Assembly: GCA_023213315.1 (NCBI GenBank)
Contig: JAKCPI010000869.1
Coordinates: forward strand, 167,379 to 231,378
Reading direction: 5' to 3'
Length of the DNA: 64,000 nt
DNA from: Euborellia annulipes
Lineage: Eukaryota; Arthropoda; Insecta; Dermaptera; Anisolabididae
Below are positions 30,833 through 41,010 of the stretch, piece after piece. The translations under genes were made by a program, and so were the position numbers. Position 1 is the stretch's first letter. Every line of letters starts with the position of its first letter. The notes beneath the pieces were generated by a model. The model was not told the origin of the DNA and made no database searches. It saw only the letters and a program-made list of their open reading frames with translations.

Positions 30833-32027
30833 TTTACCGCGCTGCGGTAAATTCTATTTTGAAAGTTTAAACCCCTGTAGATTCTGAACGGCTAATCAGA
30901 TCAGACTAAATGAGATGTCATTTAGTGCAGAAAGATAACCTCTAATAGAATAAATAAAAAAATCCCGAGTAATTAACTCGAAAATTAGTTTTTTTCTCGA
31001 AAAACCTCATTTTTTAGGCAAAAAAATATCGAAAAATAGCCCTATTTATGTAACGCCTAGCTACTTGACCATAAAAGCTACATTGAATCTAAATATAGTT
31101 TTAGAAAGAGTGGTCCAATGCCCAGAGGTAATTTTTTCATTTTTTTGATATGACGTCATTTTACCGCATGAGAGCACTCGGCGGGATTTCGTTTTTCGAA
31201 AATTTAAACCCCTGTAGATTCCGAACGGCTAATCAGATCTGACTAAATGAGATGTCATTTGGTGCAGAAAGATAACCTCTAATAGAATAAATAAAAAAAT
31301 CCCGAGTGATTAACTCGAAAATTAGTTTTTTCTCGAAAAACCTCATTTTTTAGGCAAAAAAATATCGAAAAATAGCCCTACTTGTGCAACGCATAGCGAC
31401 TTCACCATAAAAGCTACATTAAATCTAAATATAGTTTTAGAAAGAGTGGTTCAATACCCCGGGGTGTTTTTTTCTTTTTTTTGATATGACGTCATTTTAC
31501 CGCATGAGAGCACTCGGCGGGATTTCGTTTTTCGAAAATTTAAACCCCTGTAGATTCCGAACGGCTAATCAGATCAGACTAAATGGGATGTCATTTGGTG
31601 CAGAAAGATAACCTCTAATAGAATAAATAAAAAAATCCCGAGTGATTAACTCCAAAATTAGTTTTTTTCTCGAAAAACCTCATTTTTTAGGCAAAAAAAT
31701 ATCGAAAAATAGCCCTATTTGTGCAACGCCTAGCTACTTGACCATAAAAGCTACATTAAATCTAAATATAGTTTTAGAAAGAGTGGTCCAATGCCCAGAG
31801 GTAATTTTTTCTTTTTTTTGATATGACGTCATTTTACCGCATGAGAGCACTCGGCGGGATTTCGTTTTTCGAAAATTTAAACCCCTGTAGATTCCGAACG
31901 GCTAATCCGATCAGACTAAATGAGATCTCATTTGGTGCAGAAAGATAACCTCTAATAGAATAAATAAAAAAATCCCGAGTGATTAACTCCAAAATTAGTT
32001 TTTTTCTCGAAAAACCTCATTTTTTAA
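30833..32027 (+). repeat. Tandem array, 336-337 bp unit, about 3.6 copies
   Basis: The landmark ACCCCTGTAG recurs at 30871, 31208, 31544 and 31881, giving periods of 337, 336 and 337. Units contain GAACGGCTAATC, CCTCATTTTTTAGG, CTACATTAAATCTAAAT and, in complete copies, ATATGACGTCATTTTACCGC with the palindrome TGACGTCA. Units are near-identical inside the array; the first edge diverges (CCGCGCTGCGG for CCGCATGAGAGC). No long frame. Confidence 0.95.
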
Positions 32028-33197
32028 GCATAAGTCGCCCTTAATGGATAAAAAAAGCCACACCTGTCATATATTGTTTCAATGAAAATGTTTGAACATG
32101 TTTATTTATGAAAACAAACTACTAGTAAAAAAAAAAAAAAACAATACTTTGTCTCTTTATATTTCAATATAGGTAAGAGTGCAAAATTTTTTTTGAAGTC
32201 AAGCAAAAGACGTTGTCACGTTAAAAAGCCACCGGCTGTGTAGAAGACACAGCCAACACCTAATTTTTTTTTTTAATATTGATGTTGATCCTTCTCCAAG
32301 AAAAAAAAAAAAAAAAAAAATGATGCTAAATCGAATGCAATACCCCCCCCCCCCACACACACAAAAATAAATCCGAGCTTTGTCTTATTATATAGAGATT
32401 ATAATATTATTACCAGGTCAGTATTTAAATTATTAATTTTTCCATAGGATTATGATATTTAATCATTTTCTTAATTATTAACATATCTAAAAGTAGAGGA
32501 GTTATGTGAATTAAATTTTGAATTTGATGACGGAAGACTATCATATATTTATTTTATCTCCCTAGGAAGTTTTTCTCTAGGACAAAAGTTTATTTATTTA
32601 TTATTTTTATATAAATAATTTTATATTAGTTTGATATTAATATTCAATGTTTAAAAAAGTAATAACCTAGATTGAATACTGGCCACATTATCATATATTA
32701 TTTTAATTTCAAATTTCCATTTGAATAGAATTTATTCCTAGTATTAAAGTAATTTATTCTTTTTTGATAAAGAATATATAGTTATGGTTATTTTAAAATA
32801 ATTTTCAATTTAATTGAAACAATTAATTAAATTTGAATACTAAAGGAAATAGTTGCAGAACCAGATTCTGTCTGTTTATGTTCTAAAATGAATGATAATA
32901 ATAATAATTATTATTATTGAGAATTATATAAAGTAAATAAAGCTTTCAAGGCAAACTGGAAAATTCAAAAATTATAGGACCAAAAGAGAAGAGAAAGTCG
33001 AAATATATTAGGATAATGATCAGAGCCGCCGAGAGTTTTGCCAGGACCCGCGAGAAACAATTTTAAATTTCAAATTCGAATATATGAGCTTCGGGGAAAA
33101 AAAAAGTATTTTTTTCAATGACTATTTAAGCTATCTTCTTCAAAAAGAAAATTTTAATGAAAATATTTTTAAATATTCTTTTTTTCTGGAATATATA
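32028..33197. other. Very AT-rich DNA
   Basis: No gene or repeat family is visible. Poly-A at 32300-32320, a C-run with CACACACA at 32343-32363 and a small ATAATAATAATTATTATTATT palindrome near 32890. Confidence 0.4.
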
Positions 33198-33364
33198 GGC
33201 TGGGCGCTCGATTTTTAATTGAGAGATAGTTTAGTCGATGGACATAAATTGCATTAAGTCCAACGCAGGTGCTCACACGAGAACTGCAGATCAACTCGAT
33301 TTTTTAATGCATTTATGGCCATCGACTAAACTATCGCTCGACTAAAATCGACCGAATGCGCCTA
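33198..33364. mobile_element. MITE with nested inverted repeats
   Basis: Outer TAGGCTGGGCGCTCGAT and inverse of GACCGAATGCGCCTAG. Inner GATAGTTTAGTCGATGG and inverse. The inner arms nearly meet, so the element could fold as one hairpin. Superfamily unknown. Confidence 0.55.
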
Positions 33365-33533
33365 GCTTCTAAGAAGTTGGAGTAATATTTTAAAAATAAT
33401 TTAATTTTTTTTCAGCCCCGTCTTCCTCAGAGGGTTCGTAACCCGGGGTTTTAATCGCGTCTGAGACCTTGGAGGTGAATTTTTTCAAAAATTTAAGATC
33501 TTTAACTTATAGCTGAAGGTATTGAAATAGAAG

Positions 33534-33784
33534 ATTGGATGGGAGCCTTCCCGGAAACAGCAGCAAGGTATAATTAAAAAACTTATTTTTTTGCCGAGGA
33601 GCTAGCAGCTCCTCATTTTCATGTTCTCATAACATGTAGTACCATCTGTAATTATTTTTGACAATTTTGCGTGCCCTGAGGATGTGTGAGACAGGCTCTC
33701 AAAACGTCAGCAACAAAATATAAAGTTGTTTAACTATACCCAGCTGTTGTTCCCGGGAAGGCTCCCGCCCAATCTTCTATTTTG
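33534..33784. mobile_element. Penelope-like fold-back with decayed hammerhead
   Basis: Outer arms GAAATAGAAGATTGGATGGG and near-inverse CCCAATCTTCTATTTT, with CTTCCCGG paired to CCGGGAAG. On the plus strand CTGAGGA (33676-33682), stem II TGAGA/TCTCA, then AAAACGTC replaces GAAACGTC. The inner hairpin GAGGAGCTAGCAGCTCCTC lies near 33596. Confidence 0.6.
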
Positions 33785-34383
33785 AAGATGTTTTTAATTA
33801 AGAAGTGGTGGCTGTGATGATAACGTTGAGAGGAAGGGCAGAGGCAACCAAAAAAAAAATTATTCTGAGTGCTGTAACAATTTTCCTGAGAAATTTCGGT
33901 GCATTTATCGACAGGCCTTTAAAGAGAGAGAATTTATTCTAACGTGCTCACTGTAATTTGTAGAAAGGAAGGTGTTTTTTTACTTTCTCTTACCCTATAA
34001 ATGAAATATATAGAAAGAAATAAACATTCATCGGATTGCCTGGGAATGAAAACCGCACCCCTTGGCTTTTATAGGTTATCAATATTGACACTTTTCAACA
34101 TCTCTAACTCTTTCAACCACGGGGGTGGGTATGGGATGATCATGTAGCTTGTGATTTATTGTTTATAGTGTATTATAAGACAATTACTATTAATATTACA
34201 TTTACTATTAATACAGATGGAAATTAAACAAGGGTGAAATTAAAGAGTGTAATTGGGGATTTTTCCTTTTATTCTCAACTTAAACCTACGTTTATGTATA
34301 GAAATGGATTTATCTAGGACAAGACTTCTTTTTTGTACCCAGGATCTTTTTTTTTTTTCAAAAACAAGGGTGTAGACTTAATT
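33785..34383. other. Intergenic DNA with a TPE AT-palindrome remnant
   Basis: Bases 33981-34021 are a solo TPE 5' palindrome (TACTTTCTCTTACC ... AGAAAGAAA). TGTACCCAGGATC and AATCGGATTGCCTGGGA-like pieces suggest SINE debris. No gene is visible. Confidence 0.4.
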
Positions 34384-34830
34384 AAAAAATCTGGTGGGAC
34401 TGGAGAAAATCGTTGTAGCAAATTTTGAGAAAATCGAAAAAAGTGAAAAAGTATATCAGTAAAGTACTAGTAGGCAACTTTTTGGCCGATTTTGTTTAAA
34501 AGCTGATTTTCACGCTCCAGGGAGGTGTCTAACATAAATATAAAATTTAATTAAATATTTTTCGAGATCTATATATTTGAAGATAATAGTAATTATTCAA
34601 AATAGCTTTGGTGTTTGGCCTCACCAATAAACAACACTCTCAGTCTTGTTAAATAAATATAAAATTGCAACCTCGTAGCTAAATTCCATCATGCTTAAAA
34701 TTAAACACACACAGACAGACCATGTCGCGAAAACCACTTTTTTGGATTCAGGGGGCCTCAAAACGTGTATGTATATACGTCAAAATGAATCCAAATTCTC
34801 TCTATATATATGTATAGGTAAGAGAAAGTA
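34384..34830 (-). mobile_element. TPE with a 105-bp insertion
   Basis: AATCTGGTGGGACTGG (hairpin mostly deleted) to GGTAAGAGAAAGTA. The block ATAAATATAAAATT occurs at 34534-34547 and again at 34653-34666, flanking 105 foreign bases as a 14-base target duplication. The insert has no poly-A and contains TTGAAGATAATAG. Confidence 0.75.
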
Positions 34831-35353
34831 AAAACAATTATTTTCATTGAGCTAGAATTTGAATATTGAGAGGTAGCTTTTGGTCAAATAGGCCCTCTAT
34901 TTTAACCGATAGACCTAATTACTTTATATTATTAACGATATATGATCGAGGTAGTGATTAAAACAAAAACAAGATTGTACTCAAAAATTTTATAACAAAT
35001 ATTCAATTCACTGGCTTCCGTAGTCTTAAAAATAATAATTTCCCAGTACATAATTAAATAAATTCGGCTAATTAATAATTAGAAGAATAGTGAGAGCGGC
35101 ATTAACTTAAACACTCAGTGAATAGATGAAAATTTCTTTTAATTACTGGTAGATAAAAACACGAACTTTCTAGTTCTTGGAAATTTCTTGTTCTTATTAG
35201 TAAACTCACGAAATTTACAGTAGGTACCTACTCGACTCTAAGTAAGAGTTTTTTTTTTACTAAATCCAGTGTAACCTATTTATTGAATTTATTTGTATCG
35301 TGGCATTTACGTCTCTATGTTATTGAATAGAATATAAAAGCTTTATCTTTATC
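34831..35353. other. AT-rich intergenic DNA
   Basis: I see no gene or repeat family here. Confidence 0.4.
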
Positions 35354-35886
35354 CTTTCTCTTACCTAGATATGCTAATATTTAGAAAGAAAGTATTGGAT
35401 CCCTGTCAAAAATTTGATGCCGAGATTTTGATGAATTTGAGGCGTATTCCAAAAAGTGGTTTTCGCAATCTGTCTGTCTAGCTACGTGGAAGAAATTTTA
35501 TATTTAAGTTAAGCACCGCACTGGAGCGTGAAAATAAACTTTTAAACAAAATCGGCAAAAAAGTACTAGTACTTTACTGATGTACTTTTTCAGTTTTTTC
35601 GATTTCCTCAAAATTCGCTCCAATGATTTTGATTAAAATTCAAAAATCAATTATTTTTTAGATGCTTTTTAAAAAGTATAATCTCATTTTGCTCTCAAAA
35701 TTGTTGGAAGACCACTTTACTCTTGTACTCCATAGGAAAGATAGAAGAAATGTTTTGCCATAGTAATAAAATATAAATATTTTCCCATGTTTATATATCT
35801 TGAATTCAAATATGTCGACACAAAAAATCTGGTGTGACAAGCACAGAACACAACTTTCTCTTACCGAAGTCACACCAGATTTTTTT
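35354..35886 (+). mobile_element. TPE with shortened microsatellite and hairpin
   Basis: CTTTCTCTTACC to GTCACACCAGATTTTTTT. The microsatellite is nearly gone (CTGTCTGTC). The terminal hairpin is short but keeps ACTTTCTCTTACCGAAG. Confidence 0.8.
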
Positions 35887-36704
35887 AAAAATAACTTATG
35901 TAAAATCATCTGGTGTCTAAAAGATCTAAATAAATTTTATTAGTTTGAGCGGAAATAAAACCTATAAGATAAAATTTTATCACTAGTCCAACGGGCATAG
36001 CCTAACCCCTTTTATAATAGAATTATTTTTTATATTAAACCAACAACAGGTTTGTTTTTATGTTTACTTTTTAATAGCAATTTTGTAATATAATGATATA
36101 ATTAAAATCAAATCAAATTTAAAGTTTTAACTAATTTCTCTTATGGAATTTGGTTGGTTGCCAATAAAGAGAGAATAAATAAAGACATAATTTTTGTGAA
36201 TGTGTGAGTGTGTCAAGTTTTCGCCTTTTGATGACGTGTTAAGTTGTCTTATTAATTTGTTCGCATTTTTTAAAAGATCTCTCTGGTCTGTTCAGAAGAG
36301 AAGAGAAAGAGAGGGGAGAATAAGTAAACGCCCTTCATAATTTAATCAATTGGCCTTCCCCGGCGTGTTCTTTTGGTGGAGCCATTGGCGAGAGTGTCCT
36401 GAGTTCGTTTATCGGCGGGGTCGTTATTTATGTGTCGTTCTGCTTGCTAATGTCCCCCCTGATGCCATAAAGTAGACGAGTCATGCTGTCCACTCCCAAT
36501 CTCTTCATCCAAAACACCAAAAACAACATTACTACTCATTCCTTGAGTTGCTCATTCAAACTATAGGTCTAATAAATTTCGCATTAAAAATTTTGATTTA
36601 AAATCGATAATGTAGAAATGATGTGTACTAAAAATTTTTTAAATAAAAATAAAGATGCTATGCTATCTATTAGGTTGTGAGCATTTAGGATTAAGATTAT
36701 ATAA
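35887..36704. other. Intergenic DNA with a GC-richer unique island
   Basis: Bases about 36290-36500 are unique and GC-richer (CCTTCCCCGGCGTGTTC, ATCGGCGGGGTCGTTATT, GTCCCCCCTGATGCC), without a supported frame. Candidate conserved non-coding DNA. Confidence 0.3.
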
Positions 36705-36930
36705 ATTTGAGCAGTCGATTAGGGGAATAAAGCAGTTAAGCTTATAATCCTGAGTTGTAGACAACTGAAGTTCAAATTCACCTCAATGAAAAAAAAAACT
36801 ATCCATCTCTATTTGAGATGCCTCCTGAGGAAGGAAAAGAGAATCCTTATTCTGTATTATTCCCATGAAAACTACCCTTCAGAGTAACCACAACGTGTCA
36901 GGTCTAACGCTAATGATTGAAGAGAGAAAT
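36705..36930 (+). mobile_element. SINE4-like repeat, copy 1
   Basis: Shares with 43499-43712 (minus) the landmarks AAAGCAGTTAAGCTTATAAT, GAGATGCCTCCTGAGGAAGG, CATGAAA and GATTGAAGAG. The first 70 bases have weak A-box- and B-box-like blocks (AAGTTCAAATTC), so a tRNA-derived SINE is likely but the head is decayed. Confidence 0.55.
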
Positions 36931-37395
36931 TTGATATACCAGGTATGATAAATAGGGATTGAATTTTCAAACAAAAAAAAAAAAATATTATTTAAGGCAA
37001 ATTTTAATGGAAGAAAGTTCATCTTTTAGAAGAAAAAAAAAAAAAATTAAATTTGTAATTAATTTTTGTCTGATTTTATTTCTCATTTTTTTAATTATTA
37101 AATTTTTATCAAAGTTGTGTGCAGTGCGACCAGCCACATCAGATTTTTGAATTTTAATCAAATTTGTTAGAGCGGATTTTGAGAAAATCGAACTAGTACT
37201 TTTTGGCCGATTTTGTTGAAAAGCTTACTGTTAGGTCCCATGGAGGTACAGTACCAGGTGCCAGATGACATAAAATTTCAAACTTCTAGCTCTTTTTGTG
37301 TTTGAGATATTTTCTTCAGAGACCTTTTTGCGGGACCCACTTTTTTGGACTCAGGGGATCTCAAATCATGTATTTTCATCAAAATCTTGAATTTG

Positions 37396-37826
37396 CTTTT
37401 GAGGTTGTGGCTGTGATGTGATTATAGTGGAAAATTGGAGATATCAGCCAAATTGGGATTGTCCAGGTTAATAAAACTCCCAGGATAAGACGTTTCGGCC
37501 TGAATTTATTTGGCCATCTTCAGTTATCGGGAATTATACACATAGTGCAAGTGCACAAGTGATCAAACCAGGACTCGTCAATAATAAAATATATTTGCTT
37601 CATACAAAATTATATGGTTCCTGTGCCCAAGCTCAGAGATAATTCACATTCAAATATATTTTATTATTGACGAGTCCTGGTTTGATCACATGTGCACTTG
37701 CACTATATGTATAATTCCTGATAACTGGAGATGGCCAAATAAATTCAGGCCAAAACGTCTTATCCTGAGAGTTTTATTAACCTGGACAATCCCAATTTGG
37801 CTGATATCTCCAATTCTTCACTATAA
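37396..37826. mobile_element. Penelope-like fold-back, near-perfect arms
   Basis: GAAAATTGGAGATATCAGCC (37430) and inverse (37796-37815) open two arms of about 170 bases that stay closely matched through ATAATAAAATATATTTG. The arms hold opposing hammerhead cores. Short asymmetric ends (TTGCTTTTGAGG...) lie outside the arms. It sits in a TPE with a probable 14-base duplication. Confidence 0.75.
37492..37523 (-). ncRNA. Hammerhead ribozyme core
   Basis: Minus strand: CCCGATAA, CTGAAGA, stem II TGGCC/GGCC with an 11-base loop, GAAACGTC, TTATCCTGGG. Stem I is GATAA/TTATC plus CCC/GGG beyond a small internal loop. The mirror core at about 37734-37768 has CTGGAGA and CAAAACGTC and is broken. Confidence 0.7.
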
Positions 37827-37902
37827 AATCTCGAATTTTTGACATTAAACCGAAACCAATACTTTCTCTATATATTGTATATATACATAATAAGAGAAAG
37901 TA

Positions 37903-38633
37903 ATTATTTTTTCTACAATGTGTAATCTGATAAAAAATTTTCAAATTCCGGAGCCCTTGAACCCTTGACCCAGTCTAAGATATGGAAGCTATCCTTTTGG
38001 CAAGCAAAGGCCGGTTAGGGCTGAAAAGCCAGGAGCCAGACGACATTCTTGTGTTCGGGCGGATGAGCACGCGGGATAGACGGGACATTACGACGGGACC
38101 CACGCGTTCACGCACGCACGCACTCAACTGCCGGATTGCCACCTCCGCCAGCATGATAAATGGGAATCGAATTTGACATTGAGAACGAAAAAATAACCCA
38201 AATCATTTGTAGACAAGCGTGTTATTATTTAGATTAACAATTATTATAAGTGATGGCTTCAAACGGATATAAATTTTATTTGACATGTCTTTTCTTTTAT
38301 TAAACCGATTTTAGTTTTATATTCCATTAAGATAAACCTTTAAATAAGCATATTCATAAATCTGAGCTTCTTTATATGCTTTTGTGATTGAGTTCATTAA
38401 CCATTTAAGAGGTGTAGTATTATTAATATCAATGTATAAATTGAGATGTGACAGTTATAATAGAAATACAATAACTAATCTATAATATTTTCTTTTAATT
38501 ATTCTACTTCCTTGTTAAATTTTTAAGCCCTTTCAAAGTCAGCTAAGTTTTTATTTAAGATTCAATCAATTAAAGAAAATTCTAGGATAATGACTATTTC
38601 ATTTATTATTTATATAAATTAAAACTAATAAAA
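37903..38633. other. Intergenic DNA with a GC-rich unique island
   Basis: Bases about 37960-38180 are the GC-richest non-repeat stretch here (GACGACATTCTTGTGTTCGG, CGGGACCCACGCG). A 64-codon frame starting at 37982 crosses it, with no splice or domain support. Bases 38300-38395 are the source-like copy of the inverted segment found inside the TPE hairpin at 38694-38789. Confidence 0.35.
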
Positions 38634-38693
38634 AAAATCTGGTGTGACAGGCGCACACAACTTTCTCTTACCTTCGGTAATCGAAAGTTGTGC

Positions 38694-38789
38694 TCAATCA
38701 CAAAAGCATATAAAAAAAGCTCAGATTTATGAATATGCTTATTTAAAGACTTATCTTAAGGGAATATAAAACTAAAATCGGTTTAATAA
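38694..38789. repeat. Inverted copy of nearby flanking DNA inside a TPE hairpin
   Basis: CTCAATCACAAAAGCATAT ... AAAATCGGTTTAATA is the reverse complement of 38300-38395, about 300 bases upstream. It lies exactly between GTTGTG and TCTGTGCTTGTCAC, the middle of the terminal hairpin. Confidence 0.8.
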
Positions 38790-38971
38790 GTCTGTGCTTG
38801 TCACAGCAGATTTTTTGTGTCGACATATATTTAGTTTCCGCCAATATATTAGAATTCAAGATGTAAAATTTATAAGTATGAGAAAATATTTATATTTTGT
38901 TACCATGGCAACCATTTCTCCTATCTTTTCTATAGAGCAGTGGTCTTCAGAAGATTTCAATGGCAAAATGA

Positions 38972-39142
38972 TGTGAAAAAATGCCTGGACCCTAATATAT
39001 ATAAATTCATAAATAACGGTTATCGTAAATGTCTTATATGGCCTGAGCTGCCGAAAAGACAGTGTGAATGTGTGTGAGTGGAAGTGTGAATGAGAAAAAG
39101 TGTGAATGTTTTTTTTAAAAAAATAAATAAATAAAAAAAAAA
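38972..39142 (+). mobile_element. SINE1, 5'-truncated with target duplication
   Basis: ATGCCTGGACCCTAATATAT start, shared domain, tail and A-rich end. Exact duplication AATGGCAAAATGA at 38959-38971 and 39143-39155. The truncation point and body closely match the copy at 23918-24063. Confidence 0.85.
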
Positions 39143-39520
39143 AATGGCAAAATGAGAATATACATTTTAAAGAGCATCTAAAAAATAATTGATTTTTGAA
39201 TTTAAAAAAAATCGTTGGAGCGAATTTTGAGAAAATCGAAAAAAACTGAAAAAGTACTTGTACTTTTTGGCCGATTTTGATTAAAAGCTTATTTTCACGG
39301 TCCAGGAGGGTACAAAACTTAAATATAAAATTCCAAGCTCAATTCCTTCATGCTTAAAATTAAACACACACAGACAGACCATGTCGCGAAAGCTACTTTT
39401 TTGGATTCAGGGGACCTCAAAACGTGAAGATCCATCAAAATTTCGACATCGAATTTTTGACATGAATCCAATAGTTTCTCTCTCTATATATATTACATAT
39501 ATACATAGGTAAGAGAAAAT

Positions 39521-40528
39521 AAAAACAGGAGGTTACATATTTCAATATATTATTTATTGATAAAAAGACTATTTAGGCTGAACGCACACCAATGGTCATG
39601 GTCCTTTGGTATGATCTGTATAGACTGAATTAATTATGAAATTAATAACGTTGTACAGTATTTATATTTTTAATAAATAATTAATAACAAAATATGGTCT
39701 ATAATTAAAAATTCCTCTGATAATAGAAATTAATAAACTGTTATTTGTGAGGAAAATAATAATAAAATAAATCATTTTCAGGAGAATAATATTTATTGAA
39801 AACAAAAGTGGCGTTTTAATCTATTATTGAGATAAACTTCAGGGTTGTTGTTTAATATAAAAAAAATGATACGATGCTCCTACTGAATTAATTATTGACT
39901 GATGATATCGTTACAATTCCCTTCTACAGCTTGTTCTTCTAACTCAACCTAAAATCAGGTTTAGCCATTCATTGGCTTAGTTAACATCAGTGATCCTAGT
40001 GGCATTTTCAGGTTTATCTTAAACGGGAAGTAGTCTATTTACTATTTCAAACAACGCCCAAAAAATTAGCCAGTCAATTTATCGTTTAAGATAAGAAAAT
40101 TTGCGAGATGATTTGACAAATCACTTCCCCTGGACTCGAACTACGTTCGCTTTTGAGGTGGACGGAATATACTAGATCACCGGCTCAAACAATCTATTTA
40201 TTTCAAAGAATTCTCTAATATTTCTCACTTCTAAAAGTCAACGCGAGATTTGAAATCGATTGAAAATTCAGAAGAAATCGTGCTTAAAATTTTCAATTGG
40301 TTAATAGCTAAGAGAATTTGAGTTAGGATGTTTCCAAAGACCCAAAAAAAGACAAGAAGTCTGTAATCGGAGAGCGAAGTAGCAAGTTATGCAAATTGAT
40401 TGTGGACTCATTTTAGATGCAACCCGATCAGCTATACCCTAACATGTGCCTTCAGGGATGCATAAATGAAATCTTTATTTTTTAGGATTAAACACAACAA
40501 AACGATCTAATTTAACTATCAAAAAAAA
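39521..40528. other. AT-rich DNA with a tRNA-like segment
   Basis: On the minus strand 40190-40120 has A-box-like GGTGATCTAGTATATTCC and B-box-like GTAGTTCGAGTCC, with downstream TTATCTTAAACG and its inverse. It could be a SINE head of another family or a tRNA relic. No intact cloverleaf is present. Confidence 0.35.
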
Positions 40529-40712
40529 AATCTGGTGTGACTGGTCGCACAGCTTGTGACACCAGAATTTTTGTGTTGACATATATTTAGGCTCCGACAG
40601 TACATTTGAATTCAAGATGTAAAATTTATAAGTATGGGAAAATATTTATATTTTGTTAGCATGGTAACCATTTCTCATATCTTGCCTATGAAGTACAAGA
40701 GTAAAGTGGTCT
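40529..40712 (-). mobile_element. TPE fragment with collapsed hairpin
   Basis: AATCTGGTGTGACTGGTCGC then directly AGCTTGTGACACCAGAATT: the hairpin loop is deleted. The interior continues to GTAAAGTGGTC. Confidence 0.8.
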
Positions 40713-40732
40713 TTTTCTTTTATCTCTTATCA

Positions 40733-40806
40733 GAGTAGGTTCTTCATGCAAAATTTTTTATAAAAAAAATAAAAGAAAAATTTTGCATGAAGAACCTACT
40801 CTGAAA
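40733..40806. repeat. Perfect 26-27 bp hairpin
   Basis: CAGAGTAGGTTCTTCATGCA and its exact inverse, continuing through AAATTTT, around an A-rich loop. It lies just past the break in the preceding TPE. Confidence 0.75.
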
Positions 40807-40891
40807 AGAAGTAAACTTCCACATCGCGTTTTGGTCAATATTTCTCTTACTTATTTCCTAATTTTTCTATAAATTTTACAGTTAAACTCAC

Positions 40892-41010
40892 CCAATCTGG
40901 AGAATGCTGGTAGCTGAGCTGCACGAAGTTCACCTGACACCCTTCTCAGGTACTCTGACTGAAGTACTACATGGCCTTGGATCAGAGCTCAGGTCAAAAC
41001 CTGCTGACAT
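40892..41010 (-). other. Splice-bracketed segment, copy 2
   Basis: Minus strand: CTATTATTTGCAG acceptor-like sequence, 119 nt, then a GGTGAGTTT donor. The frame collinear with copy 1 (28998-29130) is open for 26 codons, then TGA. Both copies have an in-frame stop, so if they are exons they are more likely untranslated or terminal. Confidence 0.35.

Larger units (their letters stand above)
37114..37902 (-). mobile_element. TPE split by a hammerhead fold-back
   Basis: GTTGTGTGCAGTGCGACC half-hairpin, interior, then interruption at AAAATCTTGAATTT; it resumes AAAATCTCGAATTT (37827 on) and ends in TAAGAGAAAGTA. The two flanking 14-mers differ at one base and read as a target duplication. Confidence 0.75.
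38634..39520 (-). mobile_element. TPE with expanded hairpin loop and a nested SINE1
   Basis: Hairpin AATCTGGTGTGAC ... GTCACAGCAGATT is opened by about 96 extra bases (38694-38789). The interior is interrupted by a 5'-truncated SINE1 and ends with an AT-palindrome GGTAAGAGAAAAT. Microsatellite ACACACAGACAG near 39363. Confidence 0.85.

Noticed and set aside
30833..32027. CRISPR-like array
   Set aside because: Whole 337-bp units repeat without distinct spacers, in a eukaryotic context.
37982..38176. 64-codon frame in a GC-rich island
   Set aside because: No recognisable family, no acceptor or donor, and high GC alone lengthens open frames by chance.
40120..40190. Possible tRNA gene on the minus strand
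   Set aside because: A-box- and B-box-like blocks are present but acceptor and anticodon stems do not pair; more likely a SINE head or relic.
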